From DASRAJ01 sp035638255 (GTDB lineage Bacteria > Bacteroidota > Bacteroidia > Chitinophagales > UBA10324), in contig DASRAJ010000112.1 of assembly GCA_035638255.1 (NCBI GenBank), forward strand, positions 34,773 to 98,772: 64,000 nt of DNA, read 5' to 3'. The translations under genes were made by a program, and so were the position numbers. Every line of letters begins with the position of its first letter. Position 1 is the first letter of the stretch. The notes beneath the pieces are model-generated. The model did no database searches, was not told the DNA's origin, and worked only from the letters and a program-made list of their open reading frames with translations. Below, piece after piece: positions 42,218 through 50,941 of the stretch.

Positions 42218-42733
42218 ATGAGTAATTTGAAAATATTTATTTTGATACTGGTAATTTATTCTTTCTGTGCCTGCAAGAAAGATTCAAATCAACAACTCGA
42301 TTGTCCAAACTTCGGATATGAAAATGGTTATTCAACTGGTAACATCATTCATCATTTCGATTCATCTGCAAACACCTTTCACGCTGTTGCTGCCAAGGTA
42401 TCAAATGCTGATTATACCACCGTTATCATTGATGGTCCTACTCTTACTGATTCTTCGATTTATAATGAAATATCTATCCGATTTTATGGACAAAATACAG
42501 GCGCTTATACTGTTATTCCGTACGGACAAACCGGCAATCCCGTTTCAACAGGCCAAGCAACTATTTGGTTGACTGATCATGGTTTCCCTATCGTTTCCAA
42601 CTCCGGAACTCTTACGGTGGCACAATACGATTCTCCGGGAGGAAAAATTTGTGGAAGCTTCTCTGGAGATTTTCTGCTTGACTCACTTCATATAAGTATT
42701 ATGAATGGCGCATTCTCTGCAACCGTTCAATAA
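42218..42733 (+). CDS. Small lipoprotein, DUF6252-like
   Basis: 171 residues. Signal peptide with FCACKK, a lipobox followed by lysines. The body is beta-rich, ending with GGKICGSFSGDFLLDS and SIMNGAFSATVQ, reminiscent of the DUF6252-type lipoproteins of Bacteroidota. ATG 42218 fits the signal best; ATG 42206 and TTG 42203 are in frame. It is flanked by two copies of a 31-base palindrome. Confidence 0.65.
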   Translation: MSNLKIFILILVIYSFCACKKDSNQQLDCPNFGYENGYSTGNIIHHFDSSANTFHAVAAKVSNADYTTVIIDGPTLTDSSIYNEISIRFYGQNTGAYTVIPYGQTGNPVSTGQATIWLTDHGFPIVSNSGTLTVAQYDSPGGKICGSFSGDFLLDSLHISIMNGAFSATVQ

Positions 42734-42794
42734 TTTCTAAATGCAAGTGTGAAGGTGAGCTATGCGTTATGAGTTATATGCTTTGCGGTGAAGA

Positions 42795-42825
42795 CCTTTT
42801 CCAAAGTTTTAAACTTTGGAAAAGG
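42795..42825. repeat. 31-base palindrome, copy 2
   Basis: Same arms as copy 1 with two central base changes, also preceded by ggtgaaga. It also lies between converging genes, so it may stop transcription from both sides. Confidence 0.85.
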
Positions 42826-42842
42826 GTGATATCATAATTCTA

Positions 42843-43721
42843 TCACTTTTGAATACAAATCTTACGTGCAAAAATCCCTTTCGATGTTACTACTCTTAGG
42901 AAATACAAACCGGAATCGAACGCTGTAAAATCAAGCCGAATATGATTCTCATTTGTTGCACACTTCACTTCGTTATAAATAAGCTCACGTCCTGCAATGT
43001 TGGTTAATGATATTCGAAGCATGTCACCTTCATTGTTTCCATACAAATTGAACACGCCGTGAGAAGGGTTGGGAGAAACAGAAATGAAACTGTTATCAGC
43101 TTTATCAATGGCAGATAGAGCATTGCACGAATGAAAAGAAAGATCGTCGATCGCCATGGCAGCGGCTCCGAAAGGGCCGCTATACCACGGAACAATTTGA
43201 ATAGTCGCACTCGTGAAATTGCCAGAATTCCAGGTCATGCACTTCTTCCCCCAAACGCAATTATTAAAAGCCGATGGTGTTTTGAAATGAGGTATCAATG
43301 TGTCATAGTTGATCAAAACAAAAACATCTGACTCATCAATGCCTAGCGTCGATGACCACATCGTAAACAGGTAGTCAGTATTCTTACTCACTGTCATTGT
43401 TTCCTCCCATGCATCGTTATTTCCAAACTGACTTAACTGCAACACTGGCCCTATCCACATATAGTTGCCTGTACCGGAGGTGTGGTCACTACAGTCCCTC
43501 CAAAGTCCGTACATAGATGAAGTGTTGGTCTCAATACCATAATGATGCTCTCCCGGATTACTATTATCGCTTTCGTAAAAATAACTGCTGCTGAAACCAC
43601 TGTCGCCAGAATTAAAATTTCCGTTGATGATGAGCTCTGAGCCGGGAGTACTGCAAGTGCACTGTCCATGGGCAGTCGCTGCAGTTAAAATTAGAATCAA
43701 AAGAATGATGGAATGTTTCAA
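42843..43721 (-). CDS. T9SS type A secreted protein
   Basis: 292 residues. Signal peptide ends AHGQ; a galactose-binding-like domain (ELIINGNFNSGDSGFSSSY ... AMAIDDLSFHSC) spans residues 25-205; the C-terminal 75 residues (VSPNPSHGVFNLYGNN to ARKICIQK) are the type A sorting domain. Four Cys near the start (CTCSTPG) may pair. The role is unknown beyond surface or secreted carbohydrate-type binding (inference). Confidence 0.88.
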   Translation of the reverse strand: MKHSIILLILILTAATAHGQCTCSTPGSELIINGNFNSGDSGFSSSYFYESDNSNPGEHHYGIETNTSSMYGLWRDCSDHTSGTGNYMWIGPVLQLSQFGNNDAWEETMTVSKNTDYLFTMWSSTLGIDESDVFVLINYDTLIPHFKTPSAFNNCVWGKKCMTWNSGNFTSATIQIVPWYSGPFGAAAMAIDDLSFHSCNALSAIDKADNSFISVSPNPSHGVFNLYGNNEGDMLRISLTNIAGRELIYNEVKCATNENHIRLDFTAFDSGLYFLRVVTSKGIFARKICIQK

Positions 43722-43862
43722 GGGAAATGTATTAAGATGAGGCAGATTTTCATAAAGGCAATATTTTCATAGAAGCAACGGTGGTAAGCAGTTTTTCCTG
43801 CATAAGCAGGGGTCTTGTTTCGCGAAAAGTACTTAAATATTTTTTCTACCGGCAGGTGTCCT

Positions 43863-43959
43863 CAGGTTGACCGAGAACTAAGATTTTGAAATTTTTTTCT
43901 TCGAATACAAATCAATTCCGAAGGAATTTTTTTGAGTCTTTGAATTCTCGGTCAGCCTG
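43863..43959. repeat. Long imperfect hairpin in a gene-free spacer
   Basis: Arms 43863-43883 and 43937-43959 share gaccgagaa and pair with GU wobbles; an inner stem (ttcttcg / cgaaggaa) extends the structure. The spacer 43722-44024 holds no gene. Confidence 0.6.
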
Positions 43960-44024
43960 TCCTCACCCGCCGAAATTTTATCCGCCAATTCGGTCGGTGC
44001 AAACCTCGGCCGATAGAATAAAGT

Positions 44025-45449
44025 TTAAAGTTTCAGCACGATGGTGAAGGTGGCTCCTTTTCCTCTTTCGCTGTTCACCCGAAGAGTTCCCTTGTGATTG
44101 AGAATGATGTTCTGGGCAGTAGTGAGGCCCAGGCCGGTACCATGCGGTTTGTTAGTAAAGAAAGGAACAAACAACTGGTCAAGATCTTCCGGCTTAATAC
44201 CAGGACCATTGTCATGGATGGTGATAATGCATTTATCTTCTTCTTTACGGGTAGTAATTTCCAAAGTGCCTGCAGAATTTTCCATGGCTTCTATCGCATT
44301 GATGATAATATTAAGAATAGCAATCTTCATTTTTTCAGGATCAATGCGAACACTGCATATATCAGGAGAAAACTCTTTTTTAACCCTTATCCCTTTTAAT
44401 TGAATGCGGTCCTTCGCCTCATCCAGCGCTTCTTCAATAAGCTCATTGAGGTTATGATCTCTTAAACCCAGTTCCTCAAATTTGGTGGATTGCAACATTT
44501 GCGTCACCAGGTTATTAATACGATCACTATTTCGGCTTATAAGATCCAACAGCATTTGCCTGTCTTCCAAAGTGGAGTTATCCTGTTCCAACTGCTCCAC
44601 GGCCAAATTGATGTTGGTAAGAGGATTCCGAACTTCATGAGCGAGTGTGCGTGCAATTCTCCCTGAAGCAATGAACTTATCCGCCGATCGCTGAGTCTCT
44701 TCAATCTTTTTCCGCTCCGAAATATCATGACAGATGCCCATGTAAATTCCTCTCTCCTTATCAAGCAGCGTGGTGTTTAAGATGCATGGAATTTTGTTTC
44801 CTGTTTTTGAAACAAAAGAAATTTCGCCGTTATAAATTTCTTTCCCCTCTGTGAAAGCATCGTGTATGAGCTTATAATCTTCCTCGGTAGCAAAGAAATT
44901 TCTCTTCCCAAAATCGAAAATCTCAGGATCCTGATAACCGAAAATATTCATTGCCGCCGAATTAATATCAAGCACTTTTCCATCCCGGTTCATCATGAAG
45001 ATGATATCGCGCGACTTTTCAAAAACGTTGCGGTATTTGTTTTCATTCTCGCGAAGCATGCGCACCAAAGCAGCCTGCTCTGTAGCATACCGTATGGTTC
45101 GCTCAAGAGTACTTGCATCGAACGTCCCTTTCACCAAATAATCTGCAGCACCGCTATGCATCGCCTGAAGATCAATCCTGGGATCGCCCTGTCCGGTGAG
45201 AATAATTGCCGGAGATGAAATTTCTTTTGAAGTGATGTAGTTCAGCACATCAAGTCCGCTATTTTTACCGAGGCGATAATCAATAAGATAAACATCATGC
45301 GATTTGGTGTTGATCATTTCAAGGGCCTCGTCATAGACCGGCGCCCACGTTAATTCGTAATTCTGTCCTGTTTCTTTTAGTAATTCCTTTGTGAGAAAGT
45401 AATCGTCCTCATCATCTTCTACCAATAAAATTTTCAGGGACTTTTTCAT
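44025..45449 (-). CDS. REC-PAS-histidine kinase
   Basis: 474 residues, no membrane segment. Order: receiver domain with D57 (YLIDYRLG) and K107, PAS domain (about 133-250, YRNVFEKSRDIIFMMNRDG), HisKA with H271 (LAHEVRNPLTNI), HATPase (N box NIIINAIEAME, DNGPGIKPEDL, GTGLGL). The N-terminal receiver makes it a kinase whose activity is set by an upstream phosphorelay. The start at 45449 follows a perfect -7 box with almost no leader; the longer ATG at 45458 lies inside that box. It is divergent from the yihY cluster, which suggests shared control. Confidence 0.93.
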   Translation of the reverse strand: MKKSLKILLVEDDEDDYFLTKELLKETGQNYELTWAPVYDEALEMINTKSHDVYLIDYRLGKNSGLDVLNYITSKEISSPAIILTGQGDPRIDLQAMHSGAADYLVKGTFDASTLERTIRYATEQAALVRMLRENENKYRNVFEKSRDIIFMMNRDGKVLDINSAAMNIFGYQDPEIFDFGKRNFFATEEDYKLIHDAFTEGKEIYNGEISFVSKTGNKIPCILNTTLLDKERGIYMGICHDISERKKIEETQRSADKFIASGRIARTLAHEVRNPLTNINLAVEQLEQDNSTLEDRQMLLDLISRNSDRINNLVTQMLQSTKFEELGLRDHNLNELIEEALDEAKDRIQLKGIRVKKEFSPDICSVRIDPEKMKIAILNIIINAIEAMENSAGTLEITTRKEEDKCIITIHDNGPGIKPEDLDQLFVPFFTNKPHGTGLGLTTAQNIILNHKGTLRVNSERGKGATFTIVLKL

Positions 45450-45455
45450 ATTTAT

Positions 45456-45463
45456 CAAAGTTA
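45456..45463 (-). promoter_or_regulatory. -7 box of the REC-PAS kinase gene
   Basis: TAACTTTG on the minus strand is a perfect TAnnTTTG match whose end is six bases before the ATG. The transcript should start at or next to the start codon. Confidence 0.6.
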
Positions 45464-45553
45464 TTAAACTTGAAGTTGGAAAAATCGAGCCATCAGCTAA
45501 TTCTTATTGTCTCTTTATCATATTCTGTATTCCACCTTTTGCAAGGGTGGAAC

Positions 45554-45561
45554 TACATTTG
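45554..45561 (+). promoter_or_regulatory. -7 box of the YihY gene
   Basis: TACATTTG fully matches TAnnTTTG, 30 bases before the GTG start. A ccacc/ggtgg hairpin (45531-45549) lies directly upstream. Confidence 0.55.
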
Positions 45562-45591
45562 AAATGACATAAACAGCATTAATCTCTCTCC

Positions 45592-46533
45592 GTGAAAAAA
45601 ATATTTAGCTCCCTGTATGAAGTGGTCAGACAAGCCATCAGCAACTTTGCCAAGGATCGGGTCTTGAAATTGAGTGCTGCTTTGGCATACTATACCATTT
45701 TTGCTCTGCCTCCATTACTCCTCATGCTCATTTCCATCACCGGAATTTTTTATGGTGAAGATGCGGTTCGGGGAAAAGTATTCGGACAGATTAACGGACT
45801 TGTTGGAGATAAAGCAGCTCTGCAAATTCAGGAAATGATCAAGGCCCTTCACCTTTCCGGCGATACCAAATGGGCAACAATTGTAGCCATTATTACATTA
45901 ATCCTGGCTGCCTCCGGCATCTTTGGTGAGATCCAGGATTCCATCAACATGATTTGGGGACTGAAGGTAAAACCCAAAAAAGGTTTTATCAAGATCGTTA
46001 TCAACCGGCTCATTTCATTCTCTCTGATAATAAGTATTGGCTTTGTAATGCTGGTCGCTCTCATCATAAATGGATTTCTCGCCTTACTAAGCGATCGTTT
46101 GAATTTTATTCTACGCGGGATAAACATTAATTTGCTTTTACTGGTGGATTACCTCTTACAATTTGGAGCTATCTCAGTATTTTTTGCCATCATTTTTAAA
46201 GTGCTTCCGGATGCAAAGATCGCGTGGAAGGATGTTGCCATTGGTGCACTGGTGACTTCATTATTATTTATCGCCGGAAAATTTATCATAGGATATTACT
46301 TATCAAGCAATCGGGTGATCACGGCATATGGAGCAACAGGTTCGATAATTCTTGTCCTGGTCTGGGTATATTACTCCGCAGCTATTCTGTATTTTGGGGC
46401 AGAGTTTACTCAAGTCTACGTACAACGATACGGTTCTGCAATTAAACCTAATCGCTACGCAGTTTGGGTAGAAAATAAATTAATTGAGAGGAAGAAGCCG
46501 GTTAAAGGTGAGGGTGACCCACTGAGAGCCTAA
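45592..46533 (+). CDS. YihY/BrkB-family inner membrane protein
   Basis: 313 residues starting at GTG (no in-frame ATG upstream without a stop). Six predicted membrane segments and the family features LSAALAYYTIFALPPLL, IFGEIQDSINMIW, and SSNRVITAYGATGSIILVLVWVYYSA. The function of YihY is unknown; once annotated as RNase BN, that is no longer accepted. It leads a group of small envelope-stress genes. Confidence 0.92.
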   Translation: MKKIFSSLYEVVRQAISNFAKDRVLKLSAALAYYTIFALPPLLLMLISITGIFYGEDAVRGKVFGQINGLVGDKAALQIQEMIKALHLSGDTKWATIVAIITLILAASGIFGEIQDSINMIWGLKVKPKKGFIKIVINRLISFSLIISIGFVMLVALIINGFLALLSDRLNFILRGININLLLLVDYLLQFGAISVFFAIIFKVLPDAKIAWKDVAIGALVTSLLFIAGKFIIGYYLSSNRVITAYGATGSIILVLVWVYYSAAILYFGAEFTQVYVQRYGSAIKPNRYAVWVENKLIERKKPVKGEGDPLRA

Positions 46534-46634
46534 TTAAATTTCACAATAAAATATCTTGCTCCTCTCTCAAAAATAAAACGGATATGTTAAGGCACGCTTT
46601 TTCTAATGAAGTAAATTCACAAAAACAAAACAAC

Positions 46635-46790
46635 ATGGGCAACCTACTTTACATTGTTGCAGTAATACTGATCATCGGATGGGCATTGGGAGCTTTTGTT
46701 TATAGCGCCGGCTACTTGATTCACATCTTGTTGGTGCTCGCAATCATCGCTATTCTAATTAGATTAATTCGCGGCGATACTCCAGTTTGA
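46635..46790 (+). CDS. lmo0937-family small membrane protein
   Basis: 51 residues, two membrane segments: MGNLLYIVAVILIIGWALG and HILLVLAIIAILIRLIRG. This family of tiny membrane proteins is common in stress gene clusters of Bacteroidota and Firmicutes; role unknown. ATG 46635 is used since the longer frame lacks a family match. Confidence 0.85.
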   Translation: MGNLLYIVAVILIIGWALGAFVYSAGYLIHILLVLAIIAILIRLIRGDTPV

Positions 46791-46822
46791 AAAATATTTC
46801 TTCACTCAAAAATTTAAACGCA

Positions 46823-47008
46823 ATGACAAACCTGAAATTGAAAGGTGATTGGAACCAGGTAAAAGGCAAACTGAAACAGCATTATGCCGACCTTACTGAT
46901 AATGATCTCTTGTTTGAAGAAGGGAAGGAAGACGAATTGTTAGGTCGTCTCCAGAAAAAAATCGGAAAATCAAAAGAAGAAGTAAGGGCAATGATTGAGC
47001 AACTCTAA
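46823..47008 (+). CDS. CsbD-family stress protein
   Basis: 61 residues matching CsbD: LKLKGDWNQVKGKLKQHYADL, then LLFEEGKEDELLGRLQKKIGKS. The family is under general stress control (sigma B in Bacillus). Molecular role unknown. It follows the lmo0937-type gene by 32 bases and precedes ytxH-type by 41. Confidence 0.9.
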   Translation: MTNLKLKGDWNQVKGKLKQHYADLTDNDLLFEEGKEDELLGRLQKKIGKSKEEVRAMIEQL

Positions 47009-47049
47009 ACTTAAAAAACTAATTACTAACCTTTAAAACAACTAACATC

Positions 47050-47301
47050 ATGAACGACGGATCAAAAATTTTAGCGGCATTTCTCGCCGGTGCTGCCGTA
47101 GGCACCATTCTCGGACTTTTATATGCACCCGCACCGGGAGCAGAAACACGACAGAATCTGAGTGAAGGAGCGAGAAAAATCAGTGATAAAGTCAGGTCAA
47201 AAGCGGAAGCAGGAATGAACTATGTAAGTTCACTCAAGAATAAAGCATCTGATACTATCAGCGATCTGCTTCGCGAACAGGAAGAAGGCGGAGCTGTTTA
47301 A
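47050..47301 (+). CDS. YtxH-domain protein
   Basis: 83 residues: one glycine-rich membrane segment (ILAAFLAGAAVGTILGLLYA) and a charged coiled coil after APGAETRQNL. The YtxH family is general-stress induced. It likely associates with the envelope. Confidence 0.9.
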   Translation: MNDGSKILAAFLAGAAVGTILGLLYAPAPGAETRQNLSEGARKISDKVRSKAEAGMNYVSSLKNKASDTISDLLREQEEGGAV

Positions 47302-47337
47302 ACATCCATTTAAAAATAGGGGCATTAATTTTTTATC

Positions 47338-47685
47338 ATGCACAACGAAATCGAGCATAAGGGTGAGGAGTTGGTAGAAACGGTAAAGGATTACCTGAAT
47401 ACCCGCTATGACTTAACAAGACTGAAGCTGATTCACTCTGCCTCCGAAATACTGGCAGCACTAATCGGCTTCTTTCTTCTGTTGGTTGCGGGAATGTTCT
47501 TTCTGCTTTTTATCAGCTGGGCAGTTGCAAATTATTTGTGCGTGATTACGGAAACCAAAAATGCCGGTTATTTTATTGTTGCCGGATTTTACCTGATAGT
47601 TACAATACTATTGGTGATTATCAGGGAGAAAGGCATCCATATCCCGCTTGAAAATCGGTTCATCAAACAATTCCTGAAAAAATGA
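47338..47685 (+). CDS. Holin-X (phage holin superfamily III)-like membrane protein
   Basis: 115 residues with an amphipathic N-terminus (VKDYLNTRYDLTRLKLIHSA) and two membrane segments. The DUF1469/Holin-X family is widespread in chromosomes, usually with YtxH and CsbD genes, so a lysis role is unlikely. Its TGA overlaps the next ATG (ATGA). Confidence 0.85.
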   Translation: MHNEIEHKGEELVETVKDYLNTRYDLTRLKLIHSASEILAALIGFFLLLVAGMFFLLFISWAVANYLCVITETKNAGYFIVAGFYLIVTILLVIIREKGIHIPLENRFIKQFLKK

Positions 47686-48044
47686 TTCCTCATATTATGA
47701 CGGAAAAAATTGAGAATCGAACGCAACTCAAAATGAAAATCATGGAGCTTCATGCGCGAGCCTTCGAGCAGGAAACTCAAATTGCTCACCGGTTCAGGGA
47801 GATGTCATATCTCATTCAACCGGCAATGCTCCTGAAGCGTTTCATAAACGACTTCAATGACAATCCTGAAACGAAGAGTGATCTGCTCCATGCAGGAAAG
47901 AATCTTGTTCTGAATATGATTTCGAACGCGTGGTTTCGCAACCGAAAGGGTATAGGGAGTGCTGTAGTTTTCATGGTACTCAAGCGAGTACTTGTCTATG
48001 TCATGCAACGCCGATCAAGGAAACGGTTGCAAGCAAGCAGTTAA
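47682..48044 (+). CDS. Small basic protein coupled to the holin-X gene
   Basis: 120 residues, helical and basic: LHARAFEQETQIAHRFREM, LKRFINDFNDNPETKSDLLH, and a hydrophobic stretch SAVVFMVLKRVLVYVMQRRSRK. It follows holin-X genes in this arrangement and probably sits on the inner face of the membrane. No family recognised. ATG 47682 overlaps the preceding stop; ATG 47697 is the alternative. Confidence 0.7.
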   Translation: MIPHIMTEKIENRTQLKMKIMELHARAFEQETQIAHRFREMSYLIQPAMLLKRFINDFNDNPETKSDLLHAGKNLVLNMISNAWFRNRKGIGSAVVFMVLKRVLVYVMQRRSRKRLQASS

Positions 48045-48116
48045 TGCAAAGATGTTTTTATCCTTTGTTTACCATTTTTAGAAAGTTTAGAATCACAGTA
48101 AAAATTCGCAGGAATT

Positions 48117-48527
48117 GTGAAGCGGGATACACTCAATCAATACAGGGAAATCACAGGTTCGAAACAAAAAGTTTTGATCATTGATGATGAGAAAGATATC
48201 TGTAAATTGCTTTCATCAATTTTGGAGGGTCTTGGGTACGACACTAAGAGTTCTCATTCACTGGCAGAAGGCAAACTCAGGTTCATTGCGTATCAGCCGG
48301 ATGTAGTCTTTCTTGACATACATTTGCCTGACGGAAATGGGCTTGACGACGTCCCCTCATTTCGAAATCTAAATCCCAAAATACCAATCATGATCATCAG
48401 CGCATTCGACTCAGCAGGTGAAATGAAGAAAGCAAAAATATATGAGGTAAATGCGTTTATCAGAAAACCTTTCAATCGTGAGCAGGTAATCGGAGCGCTT
48501 AAAAACATTCATTCGATGCAATCATAA
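48117..48527 (+). CDS. Single-domain response regulator
   Basis: 136 residues starting at GTG. A receiver domain only: VLIIDDEKDICKL, phospho-acceptor D in VVFLDIHLPDGNG, ISAFD, and FIRKPFN. Lacking an output domain, it works by protein contact or as a relay, possibly to the REC-PAS kinase or the NtrC-type protein that follows by 18 bases. Confidence 0.9.
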   Translation: MKRDTLNQYREITGSKQKVLIIDDEKDICKLLSSILEGLGYDTKSSHSLAEGKLRFIAYQPDVVFLDIHLPDGNGLDDVPSFRNLNPKIPIMIISAFDSAGEMKKAKIYEVNAFIRKPFNREQVIGALKNIHSMQS

Positions 48528-48545
48528 TCCACTTTAGTCTTTGCT

Positions 48546-49967
48546 ATGGCGAAACATAAACTTTTGATAATAGACGACGACGTGGACATCTGCATGATGT
48601 TATCACGCTTCCTTTCCAAGAAAGGATACGATGTTAAGACCTCACACAATGGCAAACAAGCCATCGAGCTTTTCAAACAAGAAAAATTCGACCTGGTATT
48701 CTGTGATTTCCGCTTGGGAAGTATGGATGGCAGAGACGTGCTCATGGTTGTGAGAGAAATAAGTCCCGAAACCCCTGTCATCATCATCACGGGTTATTCT
48801 GATGTGAAGGTGGCGATTGATGTAATTAAAAACGGCGCTTATGACTACATCATCAAGCCATTGCTACCCGATGAAATTTTGAACATTCTTGAAAAAGCTC
48901 TTTCGGAAAAAACTTCTCCCCGAATTAACACAGGAAGTGAGGCGAAGCAAGCCGCGCCTGTTCCGGGTGTGCAATCCCTTCGAAAATATGATTCAAACCA
49001 AAAATACATTGTGGGTACCAGTAAAATTTCACTGGAACTCGAGCGTGAAATTGAATTGGTGGCACCTACAAATTATAGCGTGATTATTTATGGCGAAAGC
49101 GGAACGGGAAAGGAATCTGTAGCGCAATCTATTCATCAAAAAAGTAAACGAAGCAATCATCCCTTCGTGGCTGTCGATTGCGGGGCACTGTCCAAAGAAC
49201 TGGCCGGCAGTGAATTATTTGGTCATGAGAAAGGCGCTTTCACGGGAGCCATTAACGCCAAGGAAGGATCCTTTGAATTTGCCAATGGCGGAACAATTTT
49301 TTTAGATGAAATCGCAAACCTTTCTTATGATATTCAAACTTCTCTGTTGCGATCTATACAGGAAAGAAAGGTAAAGAGGTTAGGAAGCACGCGCGAAACG
49401 GAAATTGATGTGCGCATCATTATCGCCTCAAATGAAAAACTTACTGATGCTGTATCAAGAGGCAAATTCCGGGAAGATCTTTTCTATCGTTTCAATGAAT
49501 TCAGCATTCATGTGGCGCCGCTTCGTGAGCGGGGCGAAGACATCATGCTCTTTGCGGAATTCTTCCTTTCAAAAGCTAATGAAGAATTAGGAAGAACGAT
49601 CACCGGCTTTAGTGACGAAGTGATTCGTTTGTTCCATCGTTATCAATGGCCGGGAAATTTGCGCGAGCTGAACAACGTGATCAAGCGAGCGGCGCTGTTG
49701 TCTGATACAGCCATCATTGAACTCAGCACACTACCCCAGGAACTGACTCACTTTGATAAGTTTAATTTTAATGAAGATAAAAACCACCTGAACGGAGATG
49801 AGAAAAATGCACGACCAAGTTTAAAATCAGCGGCGCAGGTGGCAGAACAGGAAATGATTCTTAACGTGCTCAAGCAAGTGAACTATAACAAATCGAAAGC
49901 TGCCAAGCTTTTGAACATAGACCGCAAAACGTTATACAACAAAATGAAGTCGCTCAATCTTTCGTAG
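48546..49967 (+). CDS. NtrC-family sigma-54-dependent response regulator
   Basis: 473 residues. Receiver domain with D54 (VFCDFRLG) and KP (YIIKPL), AAA+ domain (Walker A GESGTGKE 183-190, the sigma-54 contact loop GAFTGA 230-235, Walker B GGTIFLDEIANL, WPGNLRELNNVI), and a Fis-type HTH at the end (NKSKAAKLLNIDRKTLYNKM). It activates sigma-54 promoters after phosphorylation. In its island context it is the likely regulator. No perfect -24/-12 site was found nearby. Confidence 0.95.
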   Translation: MAKHKLLIIDDDVDICMMLSRFLSKKGYDVKTSHNGKQAIELFKQEKFDLVFCDFRLGSMDGRDVLMVVREISPETPVIIITGYSDVKVAIDVIKNGAYDYIIKPLLPDEILNILEKALSEKTSPRINTGSEAKQAAPVPGVQSLRKYDSNQKYIVGTSKISLELEREIELVAPTNYSVIIYGESGTGKESVAQSIHQKSKRSNHPFVAVDCGALSKELAGSELFGHEKGAFTGAINAKEGSFEFANGGTIFLDEIANLSYDIQTSLLRSIQERKVKRLGSTRETEIDVRIIIASNEKLTDAVSRGKFREDLFYRFNEFSIHVAPLRERGEDIMLFAEFFLSKANEELGRTITGFSDEVIRLFHRYQWPGNLRELNNVIKRAALLSDTAIIELSTLPQELTHFDKFNFNEDKNHLNGDEKNARPSLKSAAQVAEQEMILNVLKQVNYNKSKAAKLLNIDRKTLYNKMKSLNLS

Positions 49968-50272
49968 CGGAATTTATGTTTCACACTTTTGAAATTCCCC
50001 TATAGCGGTCAGCAGGTGCTTCAGAGTGATTTACTATTTTCTTAATGAGTTATTGAAAAAATTTCTTCAGCCAATTGTTCATCACAACCGGTCTGCGAGG
50101 AATTATTTCTACGAATACCCCTGAAAAAAATTTTCCATGAGTAATTAATTCAACACGACAATGAACCATTTTTATGCACTCTTTAGAGGTAAGTCAGTTG
50201 TAAGAATAACGATGGCATGTTTTTGTGTTGCAACTCATTGCAAAAGAAATTTCTAACCTAAACAGACCAACG
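49968..50272. other. Regulatory-looking spacer before the DUF4142 gene
   Basis: About 300 bases with no coding frame. TGGCATG lies near 50213, and a ttgtgttgcaactcattgcaa stretch follows; a clear -12 half (TTGC at proper spacing) is not present. It may carry the DUF4142 promoter. Confidence 0.35.
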
Positions 50273-50869
50273 ATGAAAACTTTAATTTCAAAAAAACTTT
50301 TGGTGCTCTGCGCTGCAGCAACACTTTTTGCTTTTGGTGCTTGTAACTCCGGACCTAAGCAGGAGGACACTAAAGAAGCAGCCGAAGAACATAATGATAC
50401 TACTGTTGCGAAGCAGGAGAAAAATGATGCTCAGTTTATGGTGGATGCCGCCGCTGTCAATCTTAAGGAAATTCATGTGAGCGAGGCAGCACTCGCTCAT
50501 GCTATGATGGCTCACACCAAGCAACTGGCGCAAATGATGATTGACGATCATCAAAAAGCTTACAATGATCTTACTTCATTGGCAAAAAGTAAAAACATTG
50601 CCATCCCTACGAACCTTACTTCCGGCGACATCAGTGACTCAGTAAAGATTGCTGATGCTAAACCGAAGAACGTTGATGAAGATTATTGCGATATGATGGT
50701 AAGCGGACATAAGGATGCTATTGACAAATTCCAAAAAGAAATTACCGATGGTGTGGATGCAGATACAAAAAACTGGGCAAGTTCCATGTTGCCGGGATTG
50801 CAAAAGCATCTTGACGAAGCCATGAAGTGCCAGGAAGAATGCAAGAAGATGGACAAGGATATGAAATAG
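50273..50869 (+). CDS. DUF4142 (ferritin-like) lipoprotein
   Basis: 198 residues. Signal peptide with FAFGAC lipobox; the mature part has DAQFMVDAAAVNLKEIHVSEAAL, HTKQLAQMMIDDHQKAYNDL, typical of DUF4142 (a predicted ferritin-like periplasmic domain). The family is associated with stress genes in many bacteria. The tail is rich in C, K and D (CQEECKKMDKDMK). A strong terminator follows. Confidence 0.9.
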   Translation: MKTLISKKLLVLCAAATLFAFGACNSGPKQEDTKEAAEEHNDTTVAKQEKNDAQFMVDAAAVNLKEIHVSEAALAHAMMAHTKQLAQMMIDDHQKAYNDLTSLAKSKNIAIPTNLTSGDISDSVKIADAKPKNVDEDYCDMMVSGHKDAIDKFQKEITDGVDADTKNWASSMLPGLQKHLDEAMKCQEECKKMDKDMK

Positions 50870-50891
50870 GAATTGCAATTTTGTGGAATGA

Positions 50892-50921
50892 AAAAAACCG
50901 TCTCAATAGGACGGTTTTTTT
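50892..50921 (+). terminator. Strong rho-independent terminator
   Basis: aaccgtc / gacggtt stem, seven-base loop, seven T. The A-run on the other side lets it serve the opposite strand too, where the glycosidase gene ends. Confidence 0.9.
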
Positions 50922-50941
50922 ATTTGGCTAAAAAAAGATAT

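Noticed and set aside
46590..46612. Sigma-54 promoter before the lmo0937-type gene
   Set aside because: The -12 half lacks the GC pair, so it is not called as a promoter, only listed as a motif to test.
47338..47685. Prophage lysis gene
   Set aside because: Holin-X family genes are common in chromosomes next to stress genes; there is no other phage gene.
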